NCBI RefSeq assembly: GCF_024713945.1
Contig: NC_134684.1
Coordinates: forward strand, 3,355,001-3,419,000
DNA length: 64,000 nt
Direction: 5' to 3'
DNA from: Dermatophagoides farinae
Taxonomy: Eukaryota > Arthropoda > Arachnida > Sarcoptiformes > Pyroglyphidae
Both the position numbers and the translations under genes were made by a program. This document shows positions 40,877 through 55,433 of this stretch, piece by piece. Within the stretch, counting starts at the first letter, position 1. The number at the start of each line of letters is the position of its first letter. The notes below the pieces were generated by a model. That model was not told the origin of the DNA, did no database searches, and saw only the letters and a list, made by a program, of their open reading frames with translations.

Positions 40877-43800
40877 TGTGTTGTACTGTGTTGTGGCCAT
40901 GGAAATGGAATGAAAAAAAAACCTTTGCATTTTTTTTTGGCTGTAAATTATTTGAACACGATCTATATACTGTATACATTTTGACATTAGATTAGTGAAA
41001 CTTGAATTTTTTTTTATTCTGAAAATTTTTTTGTTTGTTTGTTCATTGTACAATGTACATCAACAGAATAAATTAATAAATAACGCAAAGAATCACAGAA
41101 TCAAAACAAAAATAAACAGCCAGAGGGTTTTAAATCGAAAAAAAACTATACAGTATACACAATGTTCAGTCATCATCAATATTGATGATCGAAACATTGA
41201 AGACAAAGAAAAAAAAACAAACAAACAAGATTCATTTTCAATCAATCAATTTTGATTCGTAAAGCCTGTAAATCCATCACCATCATCATCATGATTATGA
41301 AATCAACGGCTAAAATTTTCGAAAAAATTTTCCAAACGATTCATATGAATAAAATTAGATTAAGTTGTGGTTGTTCGTTTTTTCAAATCGAAAACATTTT
41401 GTCAAAAGATAAAAGATTTTATCGAAAAACTTTTGAAAATTAAATTTTTCTTCTTTCACCACGAAAAAAATAGTGATGATTATGTTTTTTTTTCGGTGCA
41501 AAAACGAGCCGAAATTGAAAAAACAACAATTCAGTGTATTTGGAGAGAGAGAGAGAGAAAAAATAGTCATTTGTCAATTTAAAATAATGAAAAAAAAACC
41601 GAATCGACAACAACAACAACAACAACGATGACGATGACAATGACGATCATCATTGATGACATAATTTTTTTTGGTTGTCGTTGTTGTTCTGATTTTTCAT
41701 CTATTCGTTTTGTTTTGTTTTCTGTTGCTGGACATTGAGATTTAAAAAAACACACACACACACACACAAAAACAAACAACAGAAAAAAGCAATTTGCCAT
41801 ACATCATCAAGTGGTAACATGATACATGATTCTACACACACACACACACAGAATATTTGTTCCATTTTTTTTTGTTTGTTTGTAAACTTATGTCAGTCAA
41901 CAAATGAACCAAATGACACACAATGTTCGTTTTTTCCACTCAAACAAACCAATGATTGTAAAGAATTTCATTTTTTTTTTTTATTTATTCTTTGTAAATT
42001 TATATTAATCGGACACATTTTTTTTACACTGCACAGAATCTGTTTATTTTTTTTCCCCAATGATTTGATTGTTGAAATAAATGTAGCGAAATAATCAGAC
42101 CGGTTTGATATCGAAATAAATGAAACAGATTCTTAGACACACACACACACACTCGCACACTCTGGCACACTCTCATCATCGGATCATCGAAAATCGATTA
42201 TTCGCTCAAAAAGTATTAGTAACACGATGAAATCGAAATTCATTATTGAATTGAAGAAAAAAAAACTACGATTTAATCGATCCACTAGACCAATCACAAT
42301 ATATTTATAAGAAGATCCAATTTTACCATCCAACTTCAACACCCGAAATACTTCTTAAATATTTATATAATGATAATATTTGTTTGGATGGCTAATTCCA
42401 TGGTTGTAATATAAATGTGTGTACACATTCCAATCGAATTTGGATGTGTATGGATTTTGTTTGTTTGTTTGTTTGTTTTTTTTCGTGTGTTTCGGCTCTG
42501 CTTCAATTGCACCGATACGATAATGTTTGCATTCAAGAAAAAAAAAGCACACAATTTACTTGGGTATTAAATATATGATGATGATGAACACAAGAATAAC
42601 CAAATAGCCAAAGTTAAATCAAGTCTACTATGATGTTGAAATTATGTCAAGTATACATCGTCAACATGGAGAATAAAAAAAACAGAAAACAGAAACGAGG
42701 AAAATTCAAATAAATTTAATTAGAATCTGAATTCTTTGAAATTCTTCATTGATTTTTTTTTTGCTACCACATTCTAAGAACTATGTATCACTATGGATTT
42801 CCGTTTTATACAGTGGCGAAAAAAAAAATTTATGAAAAGTACCGATGAAGAGAAAAAGTTTTCACACACACACAAGAATTTTCGATTCTGGTTATATAGT
42901 TTTACAACTTACAACTTTGGTTTTCATGTTTTTTTTTTGTTTTGTTTTTTTTTATTTTTTTTTTTTTGGTTTTGTCTAGTGTAGTACAAAAAAAAATAAC
43001 TAGCCAAGGTAAAGGAAGGCATTCAATTGGAAATATCCGTAAACGACTCAGTCATGCAAAAATCGGAAAAATAACATTGCCGTCGACAACCAACAACAAC
43101 AACAACAACAACAAATTCAAAATCAAATTTACCGTCTTCGAAGATACTGATGAAACTTTTTTTTTCTATACTCCCACTTACATTGATCAAAAAAAAAAAA
43201 AAAATGGGAAAAGAATTTTCTCCAAACGATTCTGTACAAGATTCTTTATAAGAGTGGGGAAAAAAAGTTTTCAATCTTAAAATTTTTTTTTTGATATTTT
43301 TTTTCAAACTGAACACAGTACTTTATGTTTCGCATATGATATGTTTGATTCATGAAAAAAAAATTACAAGGCCCATTCTGTTTGGTTTTTATTCATCATT
43401 AAACTATTAATTAACCTATATAAGTAAAAATGTTTTATTCTTGACGCTAAAGGGCTAAAGATGAATTTGTTTGTTTACAAGTACATCCTATTGGTTATGT
43501 AAAACAAAACAAAAAAGTTTTTTCAAGTGGCTTTCGTTTGTATAAGTCATCATGATCATTATTTTTTTTTTATCTATCTAGGGTCTAGATTCTAGGCCAA
43601 GATTGTTAGGTTTATGAATTTTAGAAAATAGACTGACTTTATGAATATTCTCTTCTTCGATAGAAAGACAGAAAGATCGAAAGGGTTTACAATTTGATTA
43701 CCAGAAAAAAAAACAGAAATACTTGAAAAAACAAACAAACAAACAAAAAAACTCTGTAAGAGTGCAAAAAAGAGAAAGAGAACACTTAACAGAACACATG

Positions 43801-44340
43801 TAACAAGATGAACATTGCTAACTGAAATGAATGGAAAACAAAATGAAAAAAAAAATATTGCTAGACAATTGACAACATGAACAACAACAGCAGCAGCACA
43901 AAAAATGTTAATTGAATTACATCGAACACAAAAAATAAAAAAAAAATTATATAATAAATAAATGAATAGAAAACAAAACAAATTCGGCAAAACAGTACAC
44001 TTACTTTTTTCTTTTTGATCAGAATATTCCATTTTAAAAAAATTTCAGATTCCAAATATCAAATAAATTTAAATGAAGCAAAAAAAAAAAAAAACAAACA
44101 AACAAACACTGACCATCATGATCTGGAGGCAACGAAAAATAAAAATATGACGCAATCGTAAACAAAGGCAATGATAATTCATTACAAACAATGTGTTCTT
44201 GTGTTCATCATCATCATCATATATATGCACCGTCGTATATTGAACTATTTGGGTTGATAGTCCATCAATAATAATAATTTATTATTATTATTTCCAGTCA
44301 CAAAACATCACTGGCAACAACAACAACAAAAAAAATTGAT

Positions 44341-44365
44341 ACCGACCAACCGACCGACCAACCAA
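44341..44365. repeat. (GACC/AACC)n tetranucleotide repeat
   Basis: Six tetranucleotide units alternating GACC and AACC. Confidence 0.8.
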
Positions 44366-44710
44366 GCGAATGAAAAAATTTGGACCAAAATAAATGAATT
44401 TGAACCTGGTACACACCAATCCCGAATATGTTTTACAAATAATAAATAAAAACTGACCAACTTGAGAGGTTCAGAAAACAACAAACAACAACAAACAAAC
44501 AACAACAACAACAACAAGAAAAATAACAGAAAAAAATTATGTTTTATTATTTCGAAAACAATAGTGTGTGTGTGTACGGGAATTTTTTTTCTTTTTTTTT
44601 CGTTTTCTTGTTCCACTGTTTTGTTGTTGGAACATTCACGATTCTTGGGAAAAATTCTTTTTCATCGTCGTCGTCGTCGACGTTGTTGTTGTTGTTGTTG
44701 TTGTTGTTCA

Positions 44711-44722
44711 TTTATTTTATTT
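44711..44722 (-). terminator. Candidate poly(A) signal of CAP
   Basis: On the minus strand, AATAAA motifs occur about 55-60 nt after the CAP stop codon, in the run AAATAAAATAAATG. This is an ordinary position for 3'-end formation. Confidence 0.55.
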
Positions 44723-44773
44723 CATTTCATCATCATCAAAAAAAAAAATAAGTAACGAAATAATAAAAATCAA

Positions 44774-46521
44774 TTAATTCTTGCTGATAGCTTCGGTATG
44801 AAAACCTTTACCATTCCATGTGGATTTTAATTGTTCTGGTATCGGATGTTCAACCTATAGAAAAAAAACAAAAGAAAAAAAAGAAAGCAAAAAAAAAGAA
44901 ATTAATAATTGAAATAAACAATCAGAATCACAGAAATAAACATTAATAATGATTGACGATCGACGGACATATGTAGGAGAAGGAATGAGAGATAGAGAGA
45001 GAAAATTGTTATTAATTATCATTGACATCGATCGATAATTTTTCCTGTTACTGTTGTTGTTGTTGTTTTTTTGTTGTTGTTGTACACAAAGATTAAACTT
45101 ACATAATCACCGTTTGGTGCTAGAACCGAAACATTAATCGATGAACTTTTTGAACTAATTATTTCAGCATTCAATGATTGTTGTCCTAGATATAATTCAA
45201 CACCATCAGTAAAATCGATCGTAATTGTTGGTACACTTTCCATTGCCTATAATTTATTGGTAAATGAATGAATGAATGAATGAAAAATCAAACAATAATC
45301 CATATAATAGTGATTACTTGAGCTTTAATTTGTCGACAATTGATTAATTCAACAAACGATACGATACTATCGAAAACGATGCCAAATTTTTTACATTTAT
45401 CCAATGTGATTGAATTCACTTTGCCTTTAACGGTTAATATACAATCTTCACATTGATAAATATTGACCGATTGTTGAATATAAGTATCATCAACCAATAG
45501 ATCATGACGATTTTTAAAATTTTCAACCATCCATTTTCTACCCTCTAAACATAGTTTTTCGGGTCTAAGTTGTGTAGCTAATTTAGACTGTTGTTGCTGT
45601 GAAATGGGTAAATTTTTCATTTCATTATCAGACACTGTACTTGATAATCGTAATGATGGATTTTTATGTGTCATTTGATCGGCGGTTACTTTTCGTAATC
45701 CTTTTGTTATATCATCACCTTTATTGATGGATGCAAACAATGCTGCACGTGCATCATCCATAGCTTGATCGGCAGCACTTTTACCACCTAAATCTAATCC
45801 AATAGGCGGTGGTGGAGGTGGTGGTAATGGTGCTGCAGCCTGTGATGATGATGATGACCAAACTAAACCGGTTGTATGATGTTGTCTAATGTATTTCTGT
45901 AGTTCTGTCAAGAAACCGATCCATGCTTTTGCCCAATCAATATGATGGATCATAACCGGATTATCTTTGAATGCAACCAACACTTTGTTTGTATAGAATT
46001 GAGCTGAATCACACATTTCTTTTACATATGGTGCCGGTGTTGGAACAACGGTTACCCAGCCAATAGCAGCTATGCCTTCGGCAATGGCAGACAAATGATT
46101 AAAATGTTCATGTTTACGATTTCGTTCTTTAATTTCCTGGATTTTTATTTTGTTGTTAAATTTTTATTAGAAGAAAAACTCATCAAACTTTTGTCAAACA
46201 CTTGCCTGTATCTGTGTGATCAATTGTGAAATCGGTTTGCAACAATTGCATTAATTGTACATCATTGGCTGGTTTAGCCATTTGTGATGCCATTTCAATG
46301 AATTTTCGTTGTTCTTTGAATGATTCCATTGTTAATCGAGCCTGTTCCTGTACTAGGCCACCAATCTGTCCACTAAACTGTATGAATGGCTGCAATTGGC
46401 ATGCCATTAGATCATCGAATGCATTCAATGAAGCTATATAAACAAGAAAAAAAGTTTCAAATCAAACAAAACAAAACAAAACAAAAAACATCAAAGTCAA
46501 GTTCAGATTCTTACCTGCCAT
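44774..46521 (-). CDS. CAP: Adenylyl cyclase-associated protein (CAP), five coding exons, one apparent frame break
   Basis: CAP binds G-actin and cofilin and drives actin filament turnover in the cytoplasm. Coding exons are 46515-46521, 46206-46433, 45318-46136, 45103-45246 and 44774-44854; introns are 69-248 nt. The product would be about 425 residues, against 450-475 in most animals. Visible hallmarks are NHLSA and the PTPAPYVKEM motif in the N-terminal helical domain, a proline run followed by a WH2-like region (LRKVTADQMTHKNP), and the C-terminal beta-helix CARP domain (LEGRKWMVENF, GKVNSITLDKC, FDSIV) ending WNGKGFHTEAI. The 7-nt first exon gives Met-Ala and no RLE-type N-terminal oligomerisation helix. 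Exon 2 has one base too many: its end codes for PISQLITQIQ in the frame the next exon needs, but the sequence reads the wrong frame after the TTT run at 46236-46238. Intron 2 has a GC donor. Confidence 0.95.
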
Positions 46522-49245
46522 TTTTTTCGATCAATTCAATTATATGAATGGAACGAATTATTTTCGAAAAAAATAACGTTATTATTCACTAATAATAATG
46601 TTGTGTTTGCATCGAAAGAGAAAAACCAAAATTGTCACTAGTTACAAAACATTTACAAAAATTCTATATAAATAAATAAAAAAAAAACAAATGATTCTAG
46701 AAGTAGCAATAGGCGTAGTAGTAACGTACACACACACACCCACACTGTAACTCAATGCCAGAATTCTAGAATAAACAGGCAAGAATTACAATCATCTAGT
46801 GTAATTTATACAAATATATAAACACATACTTACATTACATTTGTATGCATCCATTTTTTTCCATCGAAATCAATTATATAAATAGAAATTTTTTTTACCA
46901 AACATGAAATTTCAATACGTTCGTCATTCTATATTTTGTCAATCAAAAGAAGAAGAAGAAGTTGAAGAGAAAAAGTTTTCAGAATTCAATGATGTTTTGT
47001 TTATCGTGTTAGTAATAATGATAATAAGTGGTGGTTGACAAAGTTGTAAATTAATTTTGTTTTTTTGCCAAATTGTGTCATCTGCATTTGCTGTCTACAT
47101 GATGATGATGATGATGATGATGATTTAGAATTTTCGAACAATATTTATATTCGAATTTTTTTTTTACTTGGTACTATTGCGCCATCTTTTGGATGAACAT
47201 TTCAATTATTTGAATTTTCAATTTTTTTTTACGCTTGAATATTTTTTTCTTTATAAGATGAAGCTTGATGTTTGTTGTTGATTGATCGATTTATCGATTG
47301 ATTTTATTTGTGATTGACTGATTGATTCATTGATCCATTCATATTATTACAGTGTTTGTCAAATGAACAAAACAACAACAACAAAAAATTAAAGGCCATA
47401 TATTACAACTAGTGGTTGAAAGAACAAAAATCATTTGAGATTCAAAATTCTTCATTCATATATATAATGATTAATAGAAAAATGTAGTGAAGCCGACACA
47501 AGAAGAACTTGAACAACGAGACGTCTATTTCAATAAAGAATTAAATTCCGTTCTTTAATTCTTTCGTTGTATACAAGAATTTCATCGTACAGACGTATAT
47601 TATTATTCTATGTTATTTTACACTTGACTTTCCTCAATTACCACCATCACCACAGAAATGAAATAATGATCAACTGGTGATGATGATGTTGATCATCATC
47701 GTCATCATTCATTCATGCTATTAATCCCAAGACAAAATTTGTTTGTGTGAATGTTTGTATCATATCATTGCCATCGACGCCGCTAAATTGTGTTCCAAGT
47801 TGTGGATGTGTAGATGTGTGTAGGTGTAGGTGTGTGTGCATGTCATAACCATCAAATTAACCTTTAACCTCCGATAATGATGTATCAAATATCTAAAAAT
47901 TGATCCATATACACAGACAAAAATGATTGGGATCAAATATTTAATGGAAAACATCATTCACCAATATTGAAAATTATAAAATTCCAGCAATAATTAATTG
48001 AAAATCATTCTTTTGAAATGACCGGTAAGTTTATGGCCAATCATCATCATCATCATCATCATCATTTTAATCCTTTTTTTTGCAATTATAAAAAGTTGAA
48101 GAAAAAGAAATTCTTTTTTTTCGATTCTAATGTGTTGGTTTGTGAATTTTTCCATTCATTCTATTCTATTCTATTCCATTCTTTCCCTCATTGTTGGTAT
48201 GCTATAGTCGTTAGACATTTATATTCTAAATTCTGTTTTTATTTTATTTTATTTATTTTTTTTGCAAATAAAAATCAATGTTAAAAAGAGGAAATAAGCA
48301 TTGAGGTATGTGATCTTTTTGCCAAACTGCAAAACAAAACACACACACACAACGACGAAGACGACGACGACGACGAGCAACAGCTGGTTTGATTTAATTT
48401 GGTTGATTATTCTTTGTAAGCTTGTTTTTAATGAATTTTGCTTCATACACACACACACACAAACATAGACCATGAATATTCTCATGAATAAGTCTTTAAT
48501 GTTATATGCTGCGATTAACATAAAAAGCGAGAGCGAGATATTAAAATTCCTTTCATTTGCCTTTGACGATGAATGATATTTTTAGCCATATATAATATAA
48601 ACCAAAGAATCAAATGGAAATGATTCTTAAGATTTTTTTTTTATATTCTTTCAAGTTGTAGTGGTAATGATTAATGAATACCATGGTGTGTGCATGTGTG
48701 TGTGTGTGTGTGTGTGATAGATTCCTCATTCTTTGTGATTCTTTAGATTCTTCTTCATTTTTTTTTCACTTTTTCCGTTGAACATGAATGCAATTATTCT
48801 ATTTGAATATTACTCTAGAAGATATTATTATCATCATCATCATCATCATCAGCATCATTCTTCAAAGTTTTGTTTTTTTTTCTCTTTCTATTTCACTCGT
48901 TTCTTCGTTAAATGTTTTTTTTTGTTTTTATTTCAATTATTTGTGGCTAGAAAAATTTAAAAATTTTTTTTTATTCAATTTGGCCATTCAATTGGCTTCC
49001 GTTTTTTTTGTTTTTTTCTATTTCCTGCCAATAATCTAAATCATTAATTTCTATTTTGACAGAATGCTTATCCATTGATCAATAAAATTATGCTGAAAAA
49101 TGATCAGAATTCAGAAATAATTGCAACGCAGCAGAAAAATATCAGCTATTAATCGAATCAACATCCATTTGATTGATCGAAAAAAAAATCATACGAAGAA
49201 ACAGCACACACACACACACACATCACATCACATCACACACATTGA
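46522..49245. other. Divergent CAP-junctophilin intergenic region
   Basis: These 2.7 kb separate two divergent start codons and must hold both promoters. Contents include ATG/CAT microsatellites (47099-47123, 48039-48065), CA/GT tracts, a CTCF-like motif at 47179-47192, a TATAAAA at 47975-47981, and a candidate 5' UTR splice pair for junctophilin (donor at 48025, acceptor ending at 49062). No other coding sequence was recognised. Confidence 0.6.
47179..47192 (-). promoter_or_regulatory. CTCF-like motif between CAP and junctophilin
   Basis: The minus strand reads CCAAAAGATGGCGC. Against the CTCF core CCASYAGRKGGCRC it matches 12 of 14 positions, including AG and the GGCGC block. A GCGCC block is conspicuous in DNA this AT-rich, and the site lies between two divergent genes. 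Binding is an inference. Confidence 0.35.
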
Positions 49246-51994
<2,749 letters not shown>

Positions 51995-53403
51995 TAAGAA
52001 TTTTAAATAAATTTTAAATTTTTGAATATACTAAAATTTAATTTGTAAATCTATTGTCCCTTTAAAAAAATATGCTCAGATCAGATCATATATGTTTGTG
52101 AGACAAAAATTTTATTTATTCTAAAAAAAATTAAAATGAATATATATGAATATTGACAACCAAAAAAACAAAAACGAAATTAAAATCTGAAAAAATCCAG
52201 CATAAATGATAAATAATTATATGATGAAAAAGGACAATTTTTGTCCAAGGTCAACGAAAATAGCTTAATCATCATAATCATAATCATCATTGTTGGATCA
52301 CATCATTCTCATCATCATCATCATCATTTTTGGATGTTTGAAAACTTTTGTACTCTGAAAATTTTCGTTTAAAAAACAGTGGATAAAATTAATGTCAACA
52401 ATGATTATCATCTGATGTTCTAATTACTTATTATTTTTCAAAATCATTTTCAACACTCATAGAATGATTTCATCATGTAGAAAAAAAAACAAACAAATAA
52501 CCATGCTGTACCCGAAAAAGATTGTCGACTTCATTTCGATCTCATTTCATTTCATTTTGATTTTGTTTTTGTTTTGTTTTATATTCATGTGTCTCAATTC
52601 AAACAAAGAACAGAAACAGAAAAAAAAGTGAAATTAATTACCACATGCATGTGAACATGTTTTTACCTCGAATTTCAAAGTTTTGCGTGCCAATAATTGG
52701 CCAAAAAAGAAAAAGGTGAAAATAAAATACACAAGCATCATTTGGCCACTGAAATTTTTGTTTTTGTTACATCACACAATATACATTCACAGGTGTCATC
52801 AAATTATCGTTGAACACAAATCGTAGAAACGAAACGAAGAAACGAAAAATTTAAATTGGTGATGATTGTTTTTTTTGTGTAATACAATTTGTCAACATTA
52901 TTATTATTATTATGGCAACATCATCATGATGAGAAATGTTGATGATTATAATATGAACAAACACAATGAAAATTGTTAAATAGTAGTGATCTTTAATAGT
53001 ATATATATATATCGTGTGGGGCTGTTTGTCTTCCCGGTTTGAATCTGTTTTGTTATCATCATGATGAAGAAAAGTTGAAAACAAAAAAAAAAAAAAAAAA
53101 AAAAGAACAATTCAATCAAATTAACACAGAAAACAAATTTTGTTGCCTTGTATTGAGAATTTTACTGAATTCCATTCACTTTTGAATAGAAAAAGAAATA
53201 GAAAGCAAAAAACAATTCATTCAGATAAGATGTGATTAAGAAAGAAAGAGAAATGATGATGTTTAAAAAAAAAAAATTTTTTTTTTTCTAAATCTTTTCA
53301 AAATTCAAAGTCAAGATCATCATATTATTCATTCTGGCCACTGTATTTGATGCAGTGATGATGATTACGAAATTGTTCGGTTTAGTTGTTGTTTGTAGTT
53401 TTG
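51995..53403. other. Intergenic region, junctophilin to DM9 gene
   Basis: It contains the junctophilin poly(A) signal (52006-52011), ATC microsatellites (52310-52326), an (AT)n run (53001-53012) and a 23-nt A tract near 53082-53104. No gene was recognised. The right end should hold the promoter of the DM9-domain gene. Confidence 0.6.
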
Positions 53404-54372
53404 ATGATGATGATGATGATTATTACGAAACGATATAGTTATCATTGTGTGATTTTGTTTTCAAAACAATTTATCAAATACATCAAAAATATTTCCATTT
53501 TTATTGTGTTATCATCATCATCATTTTTATCATCATATTCATTACAGAATCATCATCATCATCATGATCATGATAAATCATCAAAATCCATTGTGAATAT
53601 TTCAATTGTTGATGAAAATATTCATCCATTCAATGCTGGCCATGATATTGATGGCCAAAATCTATTCATTTGTCGTACACATAAATTTGGTCAAATTATT
53701 CCGGGTAAATATTCACATAATATTGGTAAATGTTCTATTGGACGTAATCAAAAAGAATGGCAATTCAATCAATTTGAATTGCTGATAGAAGATGATGATA
53801 CAAAATATGAATGGATTAGATTGAAAAAACCGGTCATTGATTTACCTGATAATGTTCTATACGCTGGACGACAAATAGAACCATATATTTCCAATAATCG
53901 ACAGCTTAAACATCATCAAAATTATGAATTTTTAAACATTTTATCATCCAATAAATCAAATTATAAATCGAAACAAAAACGACGACGATATCGGCGTGAT
54001 ATATTTGATAATCATCAAAATTGGAGTCGTAATTGGCGTGGTTTTATCACCAACATCACTGATCATCATCATTTACGGCGATTTCATCATAATCGTCAAG
54101 ATAATTTCATTGAAATTCCAATTGGAAATTGTTCACAAAACGAACATCATCATGACAGAATGAAGATGAAACAAAAATTGTGTTTAAAAAATGAAAAAAG
54201 AAAATTAAATTATTTTATTGCCAAATGTTCACTACGTACTGGAGATAAAATAAGTGAACAAATAGGAAAAATTTGGTGGAAAAATTCTAACCAAGAATGG
54301 ATAGCATCATTTCCCTTTGGTGGTCATGAAATATATTGTCTTGATTATTCAGTGTTGACATTGAAAAATTGA
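53404..54372 (+). CDS. DM9-domain (DUF3421-like) probable secreted or membrane protein
   Basis: A single-exon ORF of about 322 residues. It starts in an ATG run (53404-53418), so the exact start is uncertain. Near the N-terminus is a hydrophobic segment (FIKYIKNISIFIVLSSSSFL) that could be a signal peptide or anchor. The middle resembles DM9 repeats: LFICRTHKFGQIIPGKYSHN, then IGKCSIG, fits the usual pattern of display, GxxIPGK, and C with a small residue. A second, more degenerate copy near the C-terminus contains FIAKCSLRTGDKI and GKIWWKNSNQEW. Between them lies a strongly basic stretch (KQKRRRYRRD), a possible furin-type cleavage site, and His-rich linkers. DM9 proteins in other invertebrates include sugar-binding, immune-linked and parasite-responsive proteins; no specific role can be assigned. 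AATAAA at 54377-54382 follows the stop directly. It converges on GCLM with 95 bp between stop codons. Confidence 0.65.
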   Translation: MMMMMIITKRYSYHCVILFSKQFIKYIKNISIFIVLSSSSFLSSYSLQNHHHHHDHDKSSKSIVNISIVDENIHPFNAGHDIDGQNLFICRTHKFGQIIPGKYSHNIGKCSIGRNQKEWQFNQFELLIEDDDTKYEWIRLKKPVIDLPDNVLYAGRQIEPYISNNRQLKHHQNYEFLNILSSNKSNYKSKQKRRRYRRDIFDNHQNWSRNWRGFITNITDHHHLRRFHHNRQDNFIEIPIGNCSQNEHHHDRMKMKQKLCLKNEKRKLNYFIAKCSLRTGDKISEQIGKIWWKNSNQEWIASFPFGGHEIYCLDYSVLTLKN

Positions 54373-54467
54373 ATCTAATAAAATTTTTGTTTTTAAATTA
54401 ACTAAAAAAAAAAACTAAAAAATTGAAGCATTTTCTGTGTGTTTGTTTGTTATGCAATAAAGTACAA

Positions 54468-55433
54468 TTAAACAAGCAAACTGAGCATATATCCTTTGGT
54501 AACGACAACACCTTGTCCTGGCAATACGAATGTATAACGAGCAATCCATTTACGTTTCGATGTTTGAATGTCAGCCAACAATGGACAGGATGGATCTCTT
54601 GTCTTGAATAATTGATGTAGACGTTCGATTGGAAGAAAGTCATCTATACATAACGGTAAAGAAATCATTATAAAAATGTACAATTGTGATTATTGATTAT
54701 GTCTTACCGACAGAATCATTATGTGTAAGCAATTGTATTGAATTTTTTTTGGAAAAAGCGGATAAATCTTCAGGAATATCACAACAGTTTTGCAGATTAA
54801 TCTGTGTTGATGATGGTTTTATCCGTTTAGCCCATTCATAAAGATCGGATAATTGTGTATAATTCAAATCACTTGTACCTAATTGACGAACTTTTTCATT
54901 CAAAACAAATTTTTCATATACGGTCCAAAAAGATTTCAATTCTGGCAACACTTGATCCATATCATCAGTTTGAATCGATAGGATAAGATTATCAATTTGA
55001 TTCAGATTCAATAATTTAACCAAAGCATCAATTGATTCGGCTGCCAATTGTTGTTTATATTCATCTGATTGTTCAAAAGCATCCACGTATAGAAATAATT
55101 TCACTGTTAATTTTAATTTATTACGATCATGATTTTCCAATGAACTATTTTCTTGTCCATTTCGTAAACATTTCACATCATTCCCATTCAAATCGATTGT
55201 ATCCAATTTACGATTGGAATATGAATCCAATACGCTTCCAATACCATCGAGTATCTAAAAAAAAAAAAAATGTTTCAACGAATAAATCAATCAAACAAAA
55301 TATATTTCTGTTTCATATAAATAATCAAACAATTTACCTCAACATTAACATCATTCAATCCTTTTCGTAGAATTATTCCAAATTTGAAAATGTTACCAGT
55401 ATCAATGATAAACGTTTTCTTTCCTGATGACAT
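54468..55433 (-). CDS. GCLM: Glutamate-cysteine ligase regulatory (modifier) subunit
   Basis: GCLM binds the catalytic subunit GCLC and raises its efficiency in the first step of glutathione synthesis, in the cytosol. Three exons (55338-55433, 54708-55254, 54468-54643; introns 83 and 64 nt, GT-AG) give 272 residues; human GCLM has 274. It has the aldo-keto-reductase-like fold of the family, recognisable in VKLFLYVD, GTSDLNYTQLSDLYEWA, QINLQNCCDIPEDL, SIQLLTHND and the C-terminal block WIARYTFVLPGQGVVVTKGY. All splice phases agree. Its start codon is 243 bp from that of METTL10 on the opposite strand, so the two probably share a promoter. No clear antioxidant response element (TGACnnnGC) was seen in that interval. 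Confidence 0.93.

Larger units (their letters stand above)
19453..44773. other. 25-kb gene-poor, microsatellite-rich region
   Basis: No supported gene lies between the RBM24/38-like start codon and the CAP stop codon. The part nearest 19453 should hold the 5' UTR and promoter of the RBM gene. Most of the rest is homopolymer runs and ATC/GAT, CAA/TTG, CA/GT, CAAA and GAAT microsatellites on both strands. Less repetitive islands are at about 20740-21020, 25190-25330 and 25480-25610, and these are the best candidates for regulatory DNA. Long ORFs such as 21765-22307 contain microsatellite-derived runs and match no family I recognise. Confidence 0.6.

Noticed and set aside
40995-41255. Signal-peptide-like ORF (KLEFFFILKIFLFV)
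   Set aside because: It needs a GTG start, and the hydrophobic part is a T run. It has no coding character downstream.
46840-46870. Alternative CAP first exon with ATG and a GTAAGTATG donor
   Set aside because: It would join exon 2 in the wrong phase and meet a stop at once. It could at most be a non-coding 5' UTR exon.
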